NCBI RefSeq assembly: GCF_003046295.1
Contig: NZ_PZZN01000001.1
Span: 1,446,812 to 1,510,811, forward strand
Source: Sphingomonas aerolata
Lineage (GTDB): Bacteria; Pseudomonadota; Alphaproteobacteria; Sphingomonadales; Sphingomonadaceae
Length of the DNA stretch: 64,000 nt
Direction: 5' to 3'
Each line of letters begins with the position of its first letter. Positions within the stretch are counted from its first letter, which is position 1. Below are positions 7,473-17,400 of the stretch, one piece after another. The translations under genes and the position numbers were made by a program. The notes below the pieces were generated by a model. That model saw only the letters and a list, made by a program, of their open reading frames with translations. It was not told the origin of the DNA and did not search any database.

Positions 7473-8681
7473 CTAGTCCTCGATCCCGAAGTTCAATCCG
7501 CGCGAGACATTGGGGTCGACGACCGCGACCAGGAAATAGGCGCCGAACTGCTTCACGCGCTGCAGCCAGCCGGTCTTTGTCTTGTACAGCGCTGGCGTGA
7601 TCTCGGTCGAAGCGGCGATTTCGGCGTCGACATAGCGGCGGACATGCGCGGCGAAACCGGGATCCTCGATCCGGATCATCAGCTCCATGTTGATGAACAA
7701 GCTGCGCATGTCGAAATTGGCGGAGCCGATATGGACCGCGTCGTCGATGACATACAGTTTGGTGTGCAGCTTGGTCGGCTGATATTCGAAGACGTGCACG
7801 CCCTTGCGCAACAGTCCGGCATAGGTGAACCGCGCGGCGGCGATCGTCGCGTTGTTGTCCGATTTCGCGGCGGTGACGATGCGTACGCGGTCGGTGCGAC
7901 GGCCCGCACGATCCAGCCTCCGCAACATCGTCGGGCTCGGCGTGAAATAGCCGGCGATGATGTCGATCCGTGTCGCCCTGCGCATGTCGTCGCGGACCGC
8001 CCGCGCCCAGGGTGACAGCCGCCGCGTCGGTCCGCCGATCAGCCAGCGTGTCGGCCCCTGCGTCTCGCTATAGCGGCGCAGCGCGTGGTTTAGTTTGCGC
8101 AGCTTGCCCCTGGGCTGGTGGATCCAGCTGCTCAACGCATCGAAATAGCCCGTCAGCCGCCCCGCGGCCGGGCCTTCGATCAGCAGGCCGAGATCGCGCC
8201 AGGCATTGTCGGCAATCGTGCCGAAATAGTCATCCTCGACGTTGAAGCCGCCGACGATGATCCGCGCGTCGTCCTGTTCGCCGTCCGCCAGCGCAAGCTT
8301 CTGGTGATTGCGCAGCAGATATCGCCGGCCGAATCGCGCGGAGAACCGGCACACCGCGATTCCCGCGGCTTCGAGCGGGTCGAAGAAATCGGCGCTCGCC
8401 GCATCGTCGCTGCCAAAGCCGTCGACGATCAGCGCGACCGTCACGCCGCGTTTCGCCGCCGCGATCATCGCCGCGTTCACGCGCTGGCCGGCATCGTCGT
8501 CGGCATAGATATAATAGAGGATCCGGAGCGACTGCCGCGCGCCGTCGATCAGCCCGATCAGTGCCGTCAGGCGTTCGGGTCCCGCCTCGAGCAGGGTCAG
8601 CTGGTTGCCATCGACGGTGAAGACCGACTCCGCCGCCTGCGGGGTCGTGATGCGATCGAGCTCGGGGGCGGGCATGGTCAT
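7473..8681 (-). CDS. phospholipase D-like / cardiolipin synthase-like protein
   Basis: A protein of about 402 residues with two HKD motifs: His126-Lys128-Asp133 in 'NHQKLALADG' and His306-Lys308-Asp313 in 'KLHTKLYVIDD'. Each is followed by a Gly-Gly/Ser-rich loop ('GGFNVEDDYF', 'GSANFDMRS'). This is the two-domain PLD superfamily layout that joins phosphatidyl groups, as in cardiolipin synthases. It lacks the N-terminal membrane helices of the main ClsA type, so it is nearer to ClsB/ClsC-like enzymes. The start at 8681 (MTMPAPELDRI) is the best candidate; MPAPEL at 8675 is possible. It is convergent with tldD, 24 bp apart. Confidence 0.88.
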   Translation of the reverse strand: MTMPAPELDRITTPQAAESVFTVDGNQLTLLEAGPERLTALIGLIDGARQSLRILYYIYADDDAGQRVNAAMIAAAKRGVTVALIVDGFGSDDAASADFFDPLEAAGIAVCRFSARFGRRYLLRNHQKLALADGEQDDARIIVGGFNVEDDYFGTIADNAWRDLGLLIEGPAAGRLTGYFDALSSWIHQPRGKLRKLNHALRRYSETQGPTRWLIGGPTRRLSPWARAVRDDMRRATRIDIIAGYFTPSPTMLRRLDRAGRRTDRVRIVTAAKSDNNATIAAARFTYAGLLRKGVHVFEYQPTKLHTKLYVIDDAVHIGSANFDMRSLFINMELMIRIEDPGFAAHVRRYVDAEIAASTEITPALYKTKTGWLQRVKQFGAYFLVAVVDPNVSRGLNFGIED

Positions 8682-8839
8682 GGCCCGGGGTAGTGGACAT
8701 AGCATCGGGCCGATGCAACCTTGCGGCGGGGCGACACGGGGCAGCGCCGGACACCCAACCGGCAAAATCTTGACTTTGTGGCGCGGTGTGGGTAGGCGCC
8801 TGTGTTCTCCCTATCGGTGTTTGTTGCGAAGGAAGCGTC

Positions 8840-9184
8840 ATGGCGCGCGTTACCGTCGAAGATTGTGTCGACAAGATCCCCAACCGGTTCGACCTGGTGC
8901 TGTTCGCAGCGCAGCGTGCGCGGCAGATCTCGGGCGGCGCCGAACTGACGCTCGACCGCGATCGCGACAAGAACCCGGTGGTCGCGCTGCGCGAGATCGC
9001 CGACGAGAACGTCAAGCCGGCGCATCTCAAGGAATCGGTCATCCAGGGCCTGCAGAAGGTCCGCGTCGACGATGACGACGAGGTCGATGCCGTCGGCAGC
9101 CTCGCGGCATCGGCCGAGGCGCTGCGGCTCACCGCCGCCGCCCCGCCGCGCAACCAGAATCTGGGTGCCGATTACGAGGGTTGA
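8840..9184 (+). CDS. rpoZ: RNA polymerase omega subunit
   Basis: The 114-residue protein starts [20 protein letters not shown], the signature of the omega subunit, and continues with '[11 protein letters not shown]' and '[11 protein letters not shown]' in the conserved core. Omega binds beta-prime and helps assemble RNA polymerase. The C-terminal tail after residue 80 is acidic, then Ala/Pro-rich, and varies in this family. The start ATG at 8840 follows a GAAGGAAG ribosome-binding site. An intrinsic terminator lies about 100 bp downstream, so it is probably transcribed alone. Confidence 0.97.
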   Translation: MARVTVEDCVDKIPNRFDLVLFAAQRARQISGGAELTLDRDRDKNPVVALREIADENVKPAHLKESVIQGLQKVRVDDDDEVDAVGSLAASAEALRLTAAAPPRNQNLGADYEG

Positions 9185-9280
9185 TCGCACGGACGTGGTG
9201 CGGCGCGAGCCGTGTTGTGATCCGACCCTGATCGGTTTCCGGCTAACGATGCTACGGCATCGCTTTGCTGGTGTGATTGA

Positions 9281-9314
9281 AAGGCTCGTGGACCTGAAGG
9301 TCCGCGGGCCTTTT
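9281..9314 (+). terminator. intrinsic terminator of rpoZ
   Basis: A hairpin with the stem AAGGCTCGTGGACC / GGTCCGCGGGCCTT (two non-Watson-Crick positions) around a TGAA loop runs directly into TTTT. It lies about 97 bp downstream of rpoZ on the same strand. Confidence 0.8.
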
Positions 9315-9384
9315 CTCTGCGGGTGTCGTTGGGGGTGAGGCGGGGGGGTAACGGGGGCGGTTCGCATTCGCCGTCCCGGTGGCT

Positions 9385-9509
9385 ACCGGTCGCAACCCTC
9401 ATACCGGTCGCCACCCCGACACCGGTCGCCACCCCGACACCGGTCGCCATCCCACACCGTGCGTCACCCCCACACCGTTCAACACCCGCACACCGTTCGC
9501 CACCCCCCT
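9385..9509. repeat. degenerate 18-bp tandem repeat
   Basis: Seven head-to-tail units of 17-18 bp are seen. Two adjacent copies of ACCGGTCGCCACCCCGAC are exact and the others drift to ACCGTTCNNCACCC. The last units share their start with the ACCGTTCGCC end of the REP-like pair that follows, so the array may have grown from a REP end. It lies in a noncoding interval between rpoZ and rlmE, and I see no credible gene in 9315-9734. Confidence 0.75.
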
Positions 9510-9510
9510 A

Positions 9511-9578
9511 CCGTTCGCCCTGAGCGTAGTCGAAGGGCATGGGACTCAAGGTGCTTCGACTACGGTCAGCACGAACGG
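9511..9578. repeat. REP-like element pair (BIME-like)
   Basis: CCGTTCGCCCTGAGCGTAGT, continuing to 9538, is mirrored by an imperfect reverse complement at 9551-9578 that ends GTCAGCACGAACGG. Each unit is itself partly palindromic (for example GCCCTGAGCG..CGAAGGGC), the usual form of extragenic REP elements in sphingomonads. The intervening 12 bp are unique. Confidence 0.78.
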
Positions 9579-9734
9579 GGGGAGGGAGGCGGCGGGCTAC
9601 CGGGCTTAGTCTGAAGGGTTCAACGCAAGCGCGCGTCCGGCCATGCCGCGGCCATCATGCCTAAAACCACCCCTCCGCTGCAAAGCCGCGTCGTCAGCCG
9701 TCGAGGGGCGTCAGCGGCATTATCAATCGGTGGA

Positions 9735-10415
9735 TCAGCGCTCCCGATCGACCGATCGCCCCTTGAACCCCTGCGCCACCACGAACCACTCGACCGAGCC
9801 CTTGCGGCTCGCCGGCGGCTTGGCATGCTTCACGCTGGTGAAGTTGCGCTTCATCTCGGCGACCAGCGCGGAATCAGCGCCGCCCGCGAACACCTTCGAG
9901 ACGAAAGTCCCGCCCTTCGCCAACACGTCACAGGCGAAATCGAGTGCCGCCTCGACCAGCGCCATCGTCCTGAGCGCATCGGTCTGTGGATGGCCGACGG
10001 TGTTCGCTGCCATGTCCGACAGCACCAGGTCGGGCGCGCCGCCGAGCGCGTCGATCAGCATGGCGGGCGCCGCGTCGTCCATGAAATCCATCTGGAAGAT
10101 CGTCACGCCGTCGATCGGATCGACCGGCAACAGGTCGATCCCGACCACCGCCGCCTTGGGCAGGCGCCGCTTGATCACCTGTGCCCAGCCACCCGGCGCG
10201 ATGCCGAGGTCGATGACGCGCTTCGACCCCTTGATGACCTCGAACCGTTCGTCGAGCTCGGTCAGCTTGTACGCCGCGCGGCTGCGATAGCCCTCCGCCT
10301 TGGCGCGCTTGACGTACGGGTCATTCAGCTGGCGCTCGAGCCAGCGCGTCGACTGCGCGGTCCGCTTGCGCGCGGTGAGGACGCGGGTATGCCCGCCCGA
10401 GCCGCCGCGGCTCAT
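9735..10415 (-). CDS. rlmE: 23S rRNA (uridine-2'-O-)-methyltransferase RlmE (FtsJ/RrmJ)
   Basis: The 226-residue protein matches RlmE, which methylates the 2'-O of U2552 in the A-loop of 23S rRNA using S-adenosylmethionine. It has 'AYKLTELDERF' with the catalytic Lys, the SAM-binding 'DLGIAPGGWAQV', 'DLVLSDMAAN' with the catalytic Asp, 'FVSKVFAGG' with the second Lys and 'GSVEWFVVAQGF' with the Glu, completing the K-D-K-E set. The ATG at 10415 overlaps the stop of the phosphatase gene (ATGA); a much longer in-frame extension upstream is an artefact of reading through that gene. Confidence 0.95.
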   Translation of the reverse strand: MSRGGSGGHTRVLTARKRTAQSTRWLERQLNDPYVKRAKAEGYRSRAAYKLTELDERFEVIKGSKRVIDLGIAPGGWAQVIKRRLPKAAVVGIDLLPVDPIDGVTIFQMDFMDDAAPAMLIDALGGAPDLVLSDMAANTVGHPQTDALRTMALVEAALDFACDVLAKGGTFVSKVFAGGADSALVAEMKRNFTSVKHAKPPASRKGSVEWFVVAQGFKGRSVDRER

Positions 10416-11467
10416 GGCCTGGGGCTCCCCATCAGGCGGCGCAATATGCCCTCGCGAATGCCGCGGTCGGCGATGCCGAGCCGTTCGGCGGGCCAGATGT
10501 CCATGATCGTCTCCAATATCGCGCAGCCCGCGACCACCAGGTCGGCGCGCTCGTTTCCGATGCAGGCGAGCTTCGCCCGCTCCTCGATCGCCATGTGCGA
10601 CAGGTCCGCGCTGATCCGCCGCATCGCGCTGGCGGGCACGATCAGCCCGTCGACTTCCGACCGGTCGTAATGGCTGAGCCCCAGATGTACGCTGCCGAGC
10701 GTTGTCACGGTGCCGCTGGTGCCGAGCAGCCGGGGCCGCTCGACATTGACCGGCAGCCGCGCGGCGAACGGGGCGATGCTGTCCGCGACGACCTGGCGCA
10801 TTCGTGCATAGGCCGCGCGTCGGCCCGCCTCGCCCTTGCCGCCGCCCGCATGTTCGGTCAGCGACACGACACCCCAGGGCGCGGAATGCCAGTCGAGCAC
10901 GGTCGGGATCGGCGTCGACGTATCGACCAGCACGAGTTCGGTCGAACCGCCGCCGATGTCGAAGATCAGCGCGGGGTCGTTGCCGGGTTCGATCAGCGCA
11001 TGGCAGCCGAGCACGGCCAGCCGCGCCTCTTCCTCCGCGGTGATGATGTCGAGATGGATGCCCGTCTCGGCAAGCGCGCGGGCGATGAAGGCGGGGCCGT
11101 TGCGCGCCTGGCGGCAGGCTTCGGTCGCGACCGACCGCGCGAGCGTGACGTTGCGGCGTTTCAGCTTGTCCGAACACACGCGCAGCGCGGCGATCGTGCG
11201 TTCGATCGCGGCGTCGCTCAGCTGCCCGGTGGACGCGAGCCCCTCGCCGAGCCGGACGATTCGCGAGAACGCGTCGATCACCGCGAACCCGCCTGCCTGT
11301 GGTCGCGCGATCAGCAATCTGCAATTGTTGGTGCCGAGATCCAGCGCGGCAAACGCTTGCGCATCGGCCCACCGCCCTCGACCGGGCCGGGTCGCCGCCG
11401 GACGGGCAGGACCAGCCTGCCGGGACGGCATTCGGGCGGAAACATCCCCCATCGCCGTAAAACTCAC
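10412..11467 (-). CDS. Ppx/GppA family phosphatase
   Basis: This is a 351-residue member of the exopolyphosphatase/guanosine-pentaphosphate phosphatase family with the actin-like ATPase fold. It shows phosphate-1 'AALDLGTNNCRLLI' and phosphate-2 'LIFDIGGGSTELVL', plus 'TEACRQARNG' and 'ITAEEEARLA'. At about 350 residues it is the short, two-domain form common in Alphaproteobacteria. The first ATG is used here; a second at codon 6 (MGDVSARM) would also keep the fold. It overlaps rlmE by 4 bases, a pairing that is frequent in Alphaproteobacteria. Polyphosphate versus (p)ppGpp as substrate cannot be decided by sequence. Confidence 0.92.
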   Translation of the reverse strand: MSFTAMGDVSARMPSRQAGPARPAATRPGRGRWADAQAFAALDLGTNNCRLLIARPQAGGFAVIDAFSRIVRLGEGLASTGQLSDAAIERTIAALRVCSDKLKRRNVTLARSVATEACRQARNGPAFIARALAETGIHLDIITAEEEARLAVLGCHALIEPGNDPALIFDIGGGSTELVLVDTSTPIPTVLDWHSAPWGVVSLTEHAGGGKGEAGRRAAYARMRQVVADSIAPFAARLPVNVERPRLLGTSGTVTTLGSVHLGLSHYDRSEVDGLIVPASAMRRISADLSHMAIEERAKLACIGNERADLVVAGCAILETIMDIWPAERLGIADRGIREGILRRLMGSPRP

Positions 11468-11616
11468 TATCTATATCTGCCGCCGCAGGAAAATACCCGC
11501 CCGGTGCTTGCCAACGAATGTAGCGCAGCGCGGCGATTACGCAAGCGACGTGGCGGATCCGCGAAATCTCGGCGTTGACACGGCGCAAACCTCCGCTTAG
11601 ATCGCGCCCTCGCTGA

Positions 11617-11690
11617 TGCCCCGTCGTCTAATGGTAAGACTGCGGTTTCTGATACCGCCTATTGAGGTTCGAATCCTCACGGGGCATCCA
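11617..11690 (+). tRNA. tRNA-Gln (CUG anticodon)
   Basis: The 74-nt gene folds into a standard cloverleaf. The acceptor arms are TGCCCCG and CGGGGCA (7 bp, U1-A72 as usual for tRNA-Gln). The anticodon stem is GCGGT/ACCGC with loop TTCTGAT, giving anticodon CTG. The T loop is GTTCGAATC, and the CCA end is encoded. It marks the border between GC-rich housekeeping genes and the more variable region downstream. Confidence 0.95.
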
Positions 11691-11806
11691 GCGCTTCTGT
11701 GGAACAGCAGTATAGCTGCGGTTCGTGCGCACCACCATGCGGCGCGAATATCATGGCTTAAAGGGCTGGTCTTATCCCATTTCTGCGCTCTACCCAGGAG
11801 ACAGGA

Positions 11807-12539
11807 ATGCCCAAGATTTCTCCATCAAACGTATCTCAAAGCGTTCGTCCGCATGACCCGGCGACCTGGCCTCAGCGGACCGAAGTAGACGGCGCAATCG
11901 TACCGGCAGTGTCGCTCGAACTCGACGGTGCTAGGGTTCGCCTCGTGAGAGAACTCCGGTGCGACGGCGTTCCTGTACTGAGCATGTCCGCATGGAGCGA
12001 GCTATACACACTCCTCTTCCGCGAGGGATGCATACGAGGCGCTGAGCCATCAGCAGGACAGCTTCACTTACTGGAGCGTCGGGGCAACCGCAATCGGCAC
12101 GGCATGGCTGACGTCGATCGTCTCGGCCGTGGTCTCGGAATACGCGATCGAACGTGGGCACGCCCAGGCCAACGCAGATCGCGAAGCGGAAGAAGCTGGC
12201 CTGCTGGCCGAGCAGGAATTAGCCGCCACGGCCGAGGTCGCGGCCCACTACCGAATGCGGAAGAAGCGCTTCGCGGTAATCCTCGAATACGGAACCGCTG
12301 ACGGCAGATTTTGGTCGATCGCCTTCGACGAGGCATGGGAACGCGATCGCTTCTGGGATTGGTTCAGCTGGCAGACCGAGCGTTTCCAAGAATTCGCTGA
12401 CCACATGAAGGACGGCGACCGACTCGATCTCGAACGCAAGCTGCTCAAGGAAATGATCGTGACCGAGCAGGCGGTCAAGAAGCAGGGGCCCGGCGCCGGC
12501 GGACGGCGCCCCCTCCGATTCTGGAGGGGAGAAGTCTGA
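11807..12539 (+). pseudogene. frameshifted gene for a membrane-anchored hypothetical protein
   Basis: Two frames join into one plausible protein of about 243 residues. The first (from ATG 11807, behind an AGGAGACAGG ribosome-binding site) encodes a soluble N-terminal part ending 'SELYTLLFRE'. The second is open from 11982 and continues 'DAYEALSHQQDSFTYWSVG', then a hydrophobic helix ('GTAWLTSIVSAVV'), a charged Ala/Glu-rich stretch and 'FAVILEYGTADGRFWSIAFD'. The join falls at the GGG at 12025-12027, where one extra G would explain the break. It is either a real mutation, a programmed +1 shift or a sequence error. I do not recognise the family. Confidence 0.55.
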
Positions 12540-12640
12540 TGGCGACGAAAGCCGACCACGGGAATATGCCCACCGACGCGTTCATAACGGATTCGCTCGA
12601 GCATAGCCAATTAGCATGTTGCAAAATTGCATCAGAATAA
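12539..12640 (+). CDS. possible small protein, 33 residues
   Basis: An ATG at 12539 overlaps the TGA of the preceding frame (TGATG) and has a strong GGAGGGGAGAAG ribosome-binding site 5 bases upstream. This suggests translational coupling. The frame encodes MATKADHGNMPTDAFITDSL and 13 further residues, with no membrane segment. No family is recognised. A random frame of this length is common, so the support is only the spacing and the ribosome-binding site. Confidence 0.35.
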   Translation: MATKADHGNMPTDAFITDSLEHSQLACCKIASE

Positions 12641-12943
12641 AGGTATTTTGCAACCTACTTTTGCGACATCAGGACGCGAGAGAACACGAGCGCTGAGGGC
12701 TTTGCTGCGAAACTTAGCACTTCCGCGACACCGCAATGTCTGCCTCCGCCCGAAGCCGGGCGCCGGGCCGGGCGCCGGCAAACGAGAGGGGGCTTTTCAG
12801 AACTGGAAGCTTGTCAATGCCGATCCGCTGATCAAGCTCAGCTGCTCGAGCCGTACCCGCTTATCGATGGACGTGGCGGTCAGGTACTCGCATAGTGTCA
12901 GGCAGACCTGTAACAATGGCAAGCAGACTTCGAGAGAAAGTGT
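12641..12943. other. noncoding interval
   Basis: I see no gene in this 303-bp stretch. It contains a GC-rich run of repeated CCGGGCGCCGG motifs (about 12763-12780) that could form a hairpin. Promoter elements for the lipoprotein gene downstream probably lie in its last 100 bp. Confidence 0.5.
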
Positions 12944-13981
12944 ATGATTATCAACCGTTTGCTGTCCGGTGTCTGCGTGCTCGCGTTGGCCGGGTGCGGC
13001 GGTGGCGGTGGCGGCGGTGGGACATCCACAGCGCCGATCGTTAGCGTCCCATCGCCAACGCCGACGTCTTCGCCCACGCCAACCCCTTCACCCACGCCAA
13101 CCCCCTCCGTCGTCGTACAGACGTTCGTACAGGCAGGTCTGACTGCGGGCGGCACTGGCAACACGCTCGATACGCAGAACGCGACGGCGTTCAGCGTTGC
13201 GATTGGCGATCCTGATGCGCCGGGCGCCAACGCATTCGGCGACATCAACTTCGACGGAGATGAGACCATCGTCGTCCGACACACCGGCCCGGTAATTCCA
13301 TACAACGAGACCTTCGCATTCGACAGCTATCGCGGTGCCGGCAGCAATAGTTTCTACACCGGGTCGAGCGCCGAGCGGTTCCTGCCCACACGAGGCTATC
13401 AGAGCCGGATCGGCCAGGCGTCGTCCGCCTTCCTCATCATGCCGCTGCTTGAGGAGGTTCGGAAGACTGCGGCTACGGCGGCGAGGACGGACAACGTCAC
13501 TGAAAGCGTCCGACTTCTGGACGTGCGCGTCGCCGCCAGCGGCAACCCACCTCAGAGCCGCGCGCTGCAACTCGTCGGTGATCGCACCATGTCGAACACC
13601 GTCCCGACGGCAGGCACTCGGACGTTTGTCGGCGAGTCTTTCGGGGTGCGGTATTTTTCAAATGCTAACGTGCAGGACTATGTCGGCGACTCCGTCCTGA
13701 CCGTCGATTACAGTGGGCGGACACTCACAGGTCAGATCACGATCGCTCAATATCTTGGTTCTACCCCCGTTCGACCCACGCTGACGGTCGAGATCGTTGG
13801 AGAGATCGCGGCGGATGGCACGCTTACCGGCAAGGTCACGGTCCGCGGTACCGGTGTTTTCGAAGCAGGGTACCTGACCGGCGCACTCTACGGACCAACG
13901 GGTGACGAGATCGGCCTAGTGCTGATCTCATCAGGGGAGTCCGGATCGGTGCTCGGCGGTGTTGTGGCGGGTCAGGAGTAA
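12944..13981 (+). CDS. putative outer-membrane lipoprotein with a Thr-Pro linker
   Basis: The 345-residue protein has a type-II signal peptide: MIINRLLSGVCVLALAGC with the lipobox LALAGC and Cys18 as the lipidation site. A Gly run and a low-complexity 'PTPTSSPTPTPSPTPTPS' linker follow, which would extend the globular part away from the membrane. The rest is beta-rich; near the C-terminus 'LTGKVTVRG' and 'YLTGALYGPTGDEIGLVL' recall the small barrel of TbpB-like or Slam-dependent surface lipoproteins. That resemblance is weak, and no substrate or function can be assigned. The start has an AGAGAAAG ribosome-binding site. Confidence 0.75.
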   Translation: MIINRLLSGVCVLALAGCGGGGGGGGTSTAPIVSVPSPTPTSSPTPTPSPTPTPSVVVQTFVQAGLTAGGTGNTLDTQNATAFSVAIGDPDAPGANAFGDINFDGDETIVVRHTGPVIPYNETFAFDSYRGAGSNSFYTGSSAERFLPTRGYQSRIGQASSAFLIMPLLEEVRKTAATAARTDNVTESVRLLDVRVAASGNPPQSRALQLVGDRTMSNTVPTAGTRTFVGESFGVRYFSNANVQDYVGDSVLTVDYSGRTLTGQITIAQYLGSTPVRPTLTVEIVGEIAADGTLTGKVTVRGTGVFEAGYLTGALYGPTGDEIGLVLISSGESGSVLGGVVAGQE

Positions 13982-14457
13982 GACCCTATCCTGCTTCAGC
14001 GGTGTAGGACTGTAAGACGACGTACGACAGTAGCGGACTGTACCTTCCGCCCAAGAGCTGCCGCTCGCCTTCCCACCAGTTCAGCCATCCCGCTGTCGCA
14101 AAACCGGCGACATACGCGACGTCCGAAACTCAGCTTAGTTGCAACAGTGCTACATTCTCTCCTAGCCCGGCTGTTTATGCGGTGGAGTGTTATACAAGCT
14201 AGTACTTTTCCTCATCGCGGTGCGTTAACTCGCCGGTGAGACAAATGCCCGGCTTTCTAAGTCGGGCATTTTTTTGTTATTAATAACCTGTAGAATTATT
14301 TGCTGTCGTTAAAGCAGGTTGTTGCCTCGGAGATGATCCGCGACACCCTTTCGCAGCTCACGCGGGCAAAAGTTGACGGATCGGGACCATCGCCAACACA
14401 AGCGTCGAAGAGGAGCCGCCCGGACACCCACAAGGGCGGCCGGGCAAGTCCTGTGCC
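13982..14457. other. noncoding interval with an orphan intrinsic terminator
   Basis: No gene is seen in these 476 bp. The only clear element is the terminator at 14243-14275. It is 260 bp beyond the lipoprotein gene, which leaves room for an untranslated RNA. Confidence 0.6.
14243..14275 (+). terminator. strong intrinsic terminator
   Basis: The stem AAATGCCCGGC / GTCGGGCATTT (one G-U pair) has a 7-base loop and runs into TTTTTTT on the plus strand. It lies about 180 bp beyond the stop of the minus-strand autotransporter gene, and the A-run before it would give some activity in that direction too. The nearest upstream plus-strand gene ends 260 bp away. Confidence 0.8.
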
Positions 14458-17400
14458 TCACCAGCGGATACTGATCCCGCCTGTGTAGGCGTTGCTGTGG
14501 GCATTCGCGGCATCGCCATAGCGATAACTAGCCCGCAGGCTGATGTTCGCCGACATATCGATGTCGAACCCAGCCGCGCCGCGGAACGCTGTGTCACCCG
14601 CATTCACCGCGCGAACGGTAAAGCTACGGGCATACAGCGACGGCGTAATCGTCGAAGAAGCGTCCGCCAGCTCCTTCAGTACAAATGCCGACGCATAAGG
14701 GCGGATCAGAGAGCCTCCGAGGTTGAACGCCGTCGCTAGGCGGCCACCGGCACGCAGCTGGAATGCCTGGCGCCGGTCCTGCCCTGCCGTGAGCAGCGCG
14801 ACTTCGTTCCCGCGTTCGTTAAGCGAACGGCGTTCCAGCAGATCATAAGCGATACCGATCGCTGGTGTGATGCTGGTGGCACCAAGGCCAAGCCGCGCAC
14901 CGATTTCCAAATCCGCACCTGCCGAGAAGCCTCGCGGCACTGCGGTAAGTTGGGCGCTGTTGTCAGCGAACTGGACGCTGCGGGTTACCTTGTAACGGTC
15001 GAGGCCACTGCCAACGACGGCATTGGCATACATACCTTCATGCGCCCACTGAGCGTAGCCGAGCAGTTGGTAGCTGTTGGCGACCGCGCTTCCAAGGTAG
15101 TCGGCGGAAACGCTCGACCGGCTGTAGGAAACGCCGCCACCGATCACCGCGTCATCGGAGATGCTCTTGTCCATCCCAAGCGTCATCGTGGTGCTTGTGC
15201 CCTGATACCCTTGGCCAAAGCGGTCCTGACCAACATGCTGGGTGATACCGGACACGGTGCCCCAGAGCCCGCCGTTGGCTTGACGCTCCTCCGCCCGGAC
15301 TGTTGATGCGGTGGCGCGGTCGAGGAGGTGATCCGAAACGCTGGTCCGAACAAGTCGGCTGCTCTGGACAACTGTATCCATTGCGTCGGCATAAACCTCG
15401 CCGGAAGCCTGACCAAGTGTGCGGCCAAGTTGCTCGGGCGTAAGTGTCATCAGGCCATTGGCAAAAGCGGCGCTGCCGCTAGTATCGCGCAGGCCTGCTA
15501 CGGGTCGGAAGTTGTCCACCGCCCCACCAACACTTGCCGCATTACCCATAAAGCTATCGTCGAAAAGCTTGGCATAACTCGCGGCGGTCACCGTCAGCAC
15601 AACCGCGTTGGGCATATAAAGGACGTCAAACCGGCTGTTCGGCGCCAACCCGATGCTGGGCTGTGTCAGCCCCTCATATGAACCGATAACTCCGCCTGCC
15701 GCTTCGACCACAGCAAAGCTTTCACCAATTGTGGGCGTAAAGCTGTTGTTGGCATTGCCGGTAATACCACGAAGGGTTGGAGCGATCGTGCCCGCAGCCG
15801 TGTAGATGCTGCCTGCACCCGTTAACACCACCGTGTCGAAATGGCCCGCGCCAATGCCTGGCGTTGCGCCGTCGACGTCAACCGCGAAGGCGCTGCCGGC
15901 AAATTGCGTGACGCTGCCGTTGATGACCAGCCTGCCTGGAGAGTTGCCTGGTGCAAGCGTGCCACGGACCTCCATGTTGCCGAGCACCGTACCTGAACCG
16001 CCTACGGTTCCCGCAGGGTCGACCCAGACATTGCCTGCAAACGTGTTGTTGAAGCTTAGGGTACCCTGCTGAACGCAGGCGCCAATCGCGTTGGATCCAT
16101 CTGCAACCATATTAAGGCGTCCGCTGCCCTGCTTCATCAGGCATTGATCACCATCGACCACACCCAGCAACGTTACGGTGTTGCTGCCTGTGTCCAGCAC
16201 TGCGTTGGTCCCAGTGACGTGGATGCGTTGAGTAAGATCCATCGTCGAGCCGGCGGAGAATCGGCTGTCCTGTCGGAGGAAGATGTCGCCGCCCGCAGCT
16301 CCAACTGCCGACTGCTGGGTCGCCAACACGCTACCGCCCAGGACGTCGATCACCACCTGGCTGTTCGAGCCGGTGAGAGTCAGCATACCTGTGCCGGTCT
16401 TCTGGACGATGCCTGCTCCCAGGATGTCTCCTGCCATGGTGATGTTGTACGCACCGGTATCGAAAGCCGCCAACTTGGTGTTGTTCACCTGCAGAGTGTG
16501 GTCGATGGTCATGTCGGCTAGCGTACGCAGCGTAGTATTGTCTTGTATGGTAACGGTACTGCCTGCCGCGCCGAGCGCCTTGTCGGACGTGAAGGCTAAG
16601 GTACCGCCTCTCACGTTGATCCCGTTCTGCGTGTTAGTACCGGTGAGCGTAAGGGTGCCCGTTCCCAGCTTATTGAGAGTACCATCGCCCGAGACGATAC
16701 CGCTCAACGTCACGTCATGGTTCATGGTATCGATCACGCTCGACGCATCGTTCAGGCGCACGGCATTGCCAGCAATCAAGTCGCTGCCTGTCTGCAGCAT
16801 TCCAGCGCCAATCGAGACGGTACCGTTGCCCAGATTAGTGGCTTGCGTCACGTGGACCGCGCCCTGATTGATCATCAAGCCGCCCGTCATCGTGTTCGCG
16901 CCACTGAGCGTAAGTGTGCCGGTTCCCGTTTTAATTAGCCCGCCCTGGCCCGAGATTGTGCCAGAATATACCGTCGCCTCGTCATTGAGGGTCGTGAGCG
17001 CCCCGCCGGTGAGGCGGATTGCGCCCGCCCCCTCAATGGTACCAACTCGTTCGTTCGACAGAAGCTCGAAGGTGCCATCGTTACGGATCGCGGACATATC
17101 CGATAACGCAGCGCCTCCGCTCACGATCAGCGTGGCGCCATCTGCGACCACGGTACGCCCGCCAAAGCTGTTGGCGCCGGTAAACACCTGGGTGCCACCT
17201 GCGACGGTCACCCCGCCCGTGCCGCTCAGCGTGCCGTCGAAGCGATCCGCTGCATTGCTCAGCACCAGATCGTTGCCGCCCAGCATCACCGTGCCCGTGC
17301 CATCCAGCGTCTGGATGGTCGCCGGGCCGGTATGACCGGCAATGTCGAAGATGCCATTGGCGGTCACCCCGCTCGAGGCAGCAAGGCTGCCGTCGCCGGC

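Noticed and set aside
9172..9450. Minus-strand frame reading ATGVGV repeats
   Set aside because: It only translates the 18-bp tandem repeat; no start signal or homology.
9378..9530. CRISPR-like array
   Set aside because: The 18-bp units are head-to-tail with no spacers, so it is a minisatellite, and no cas genes are present.
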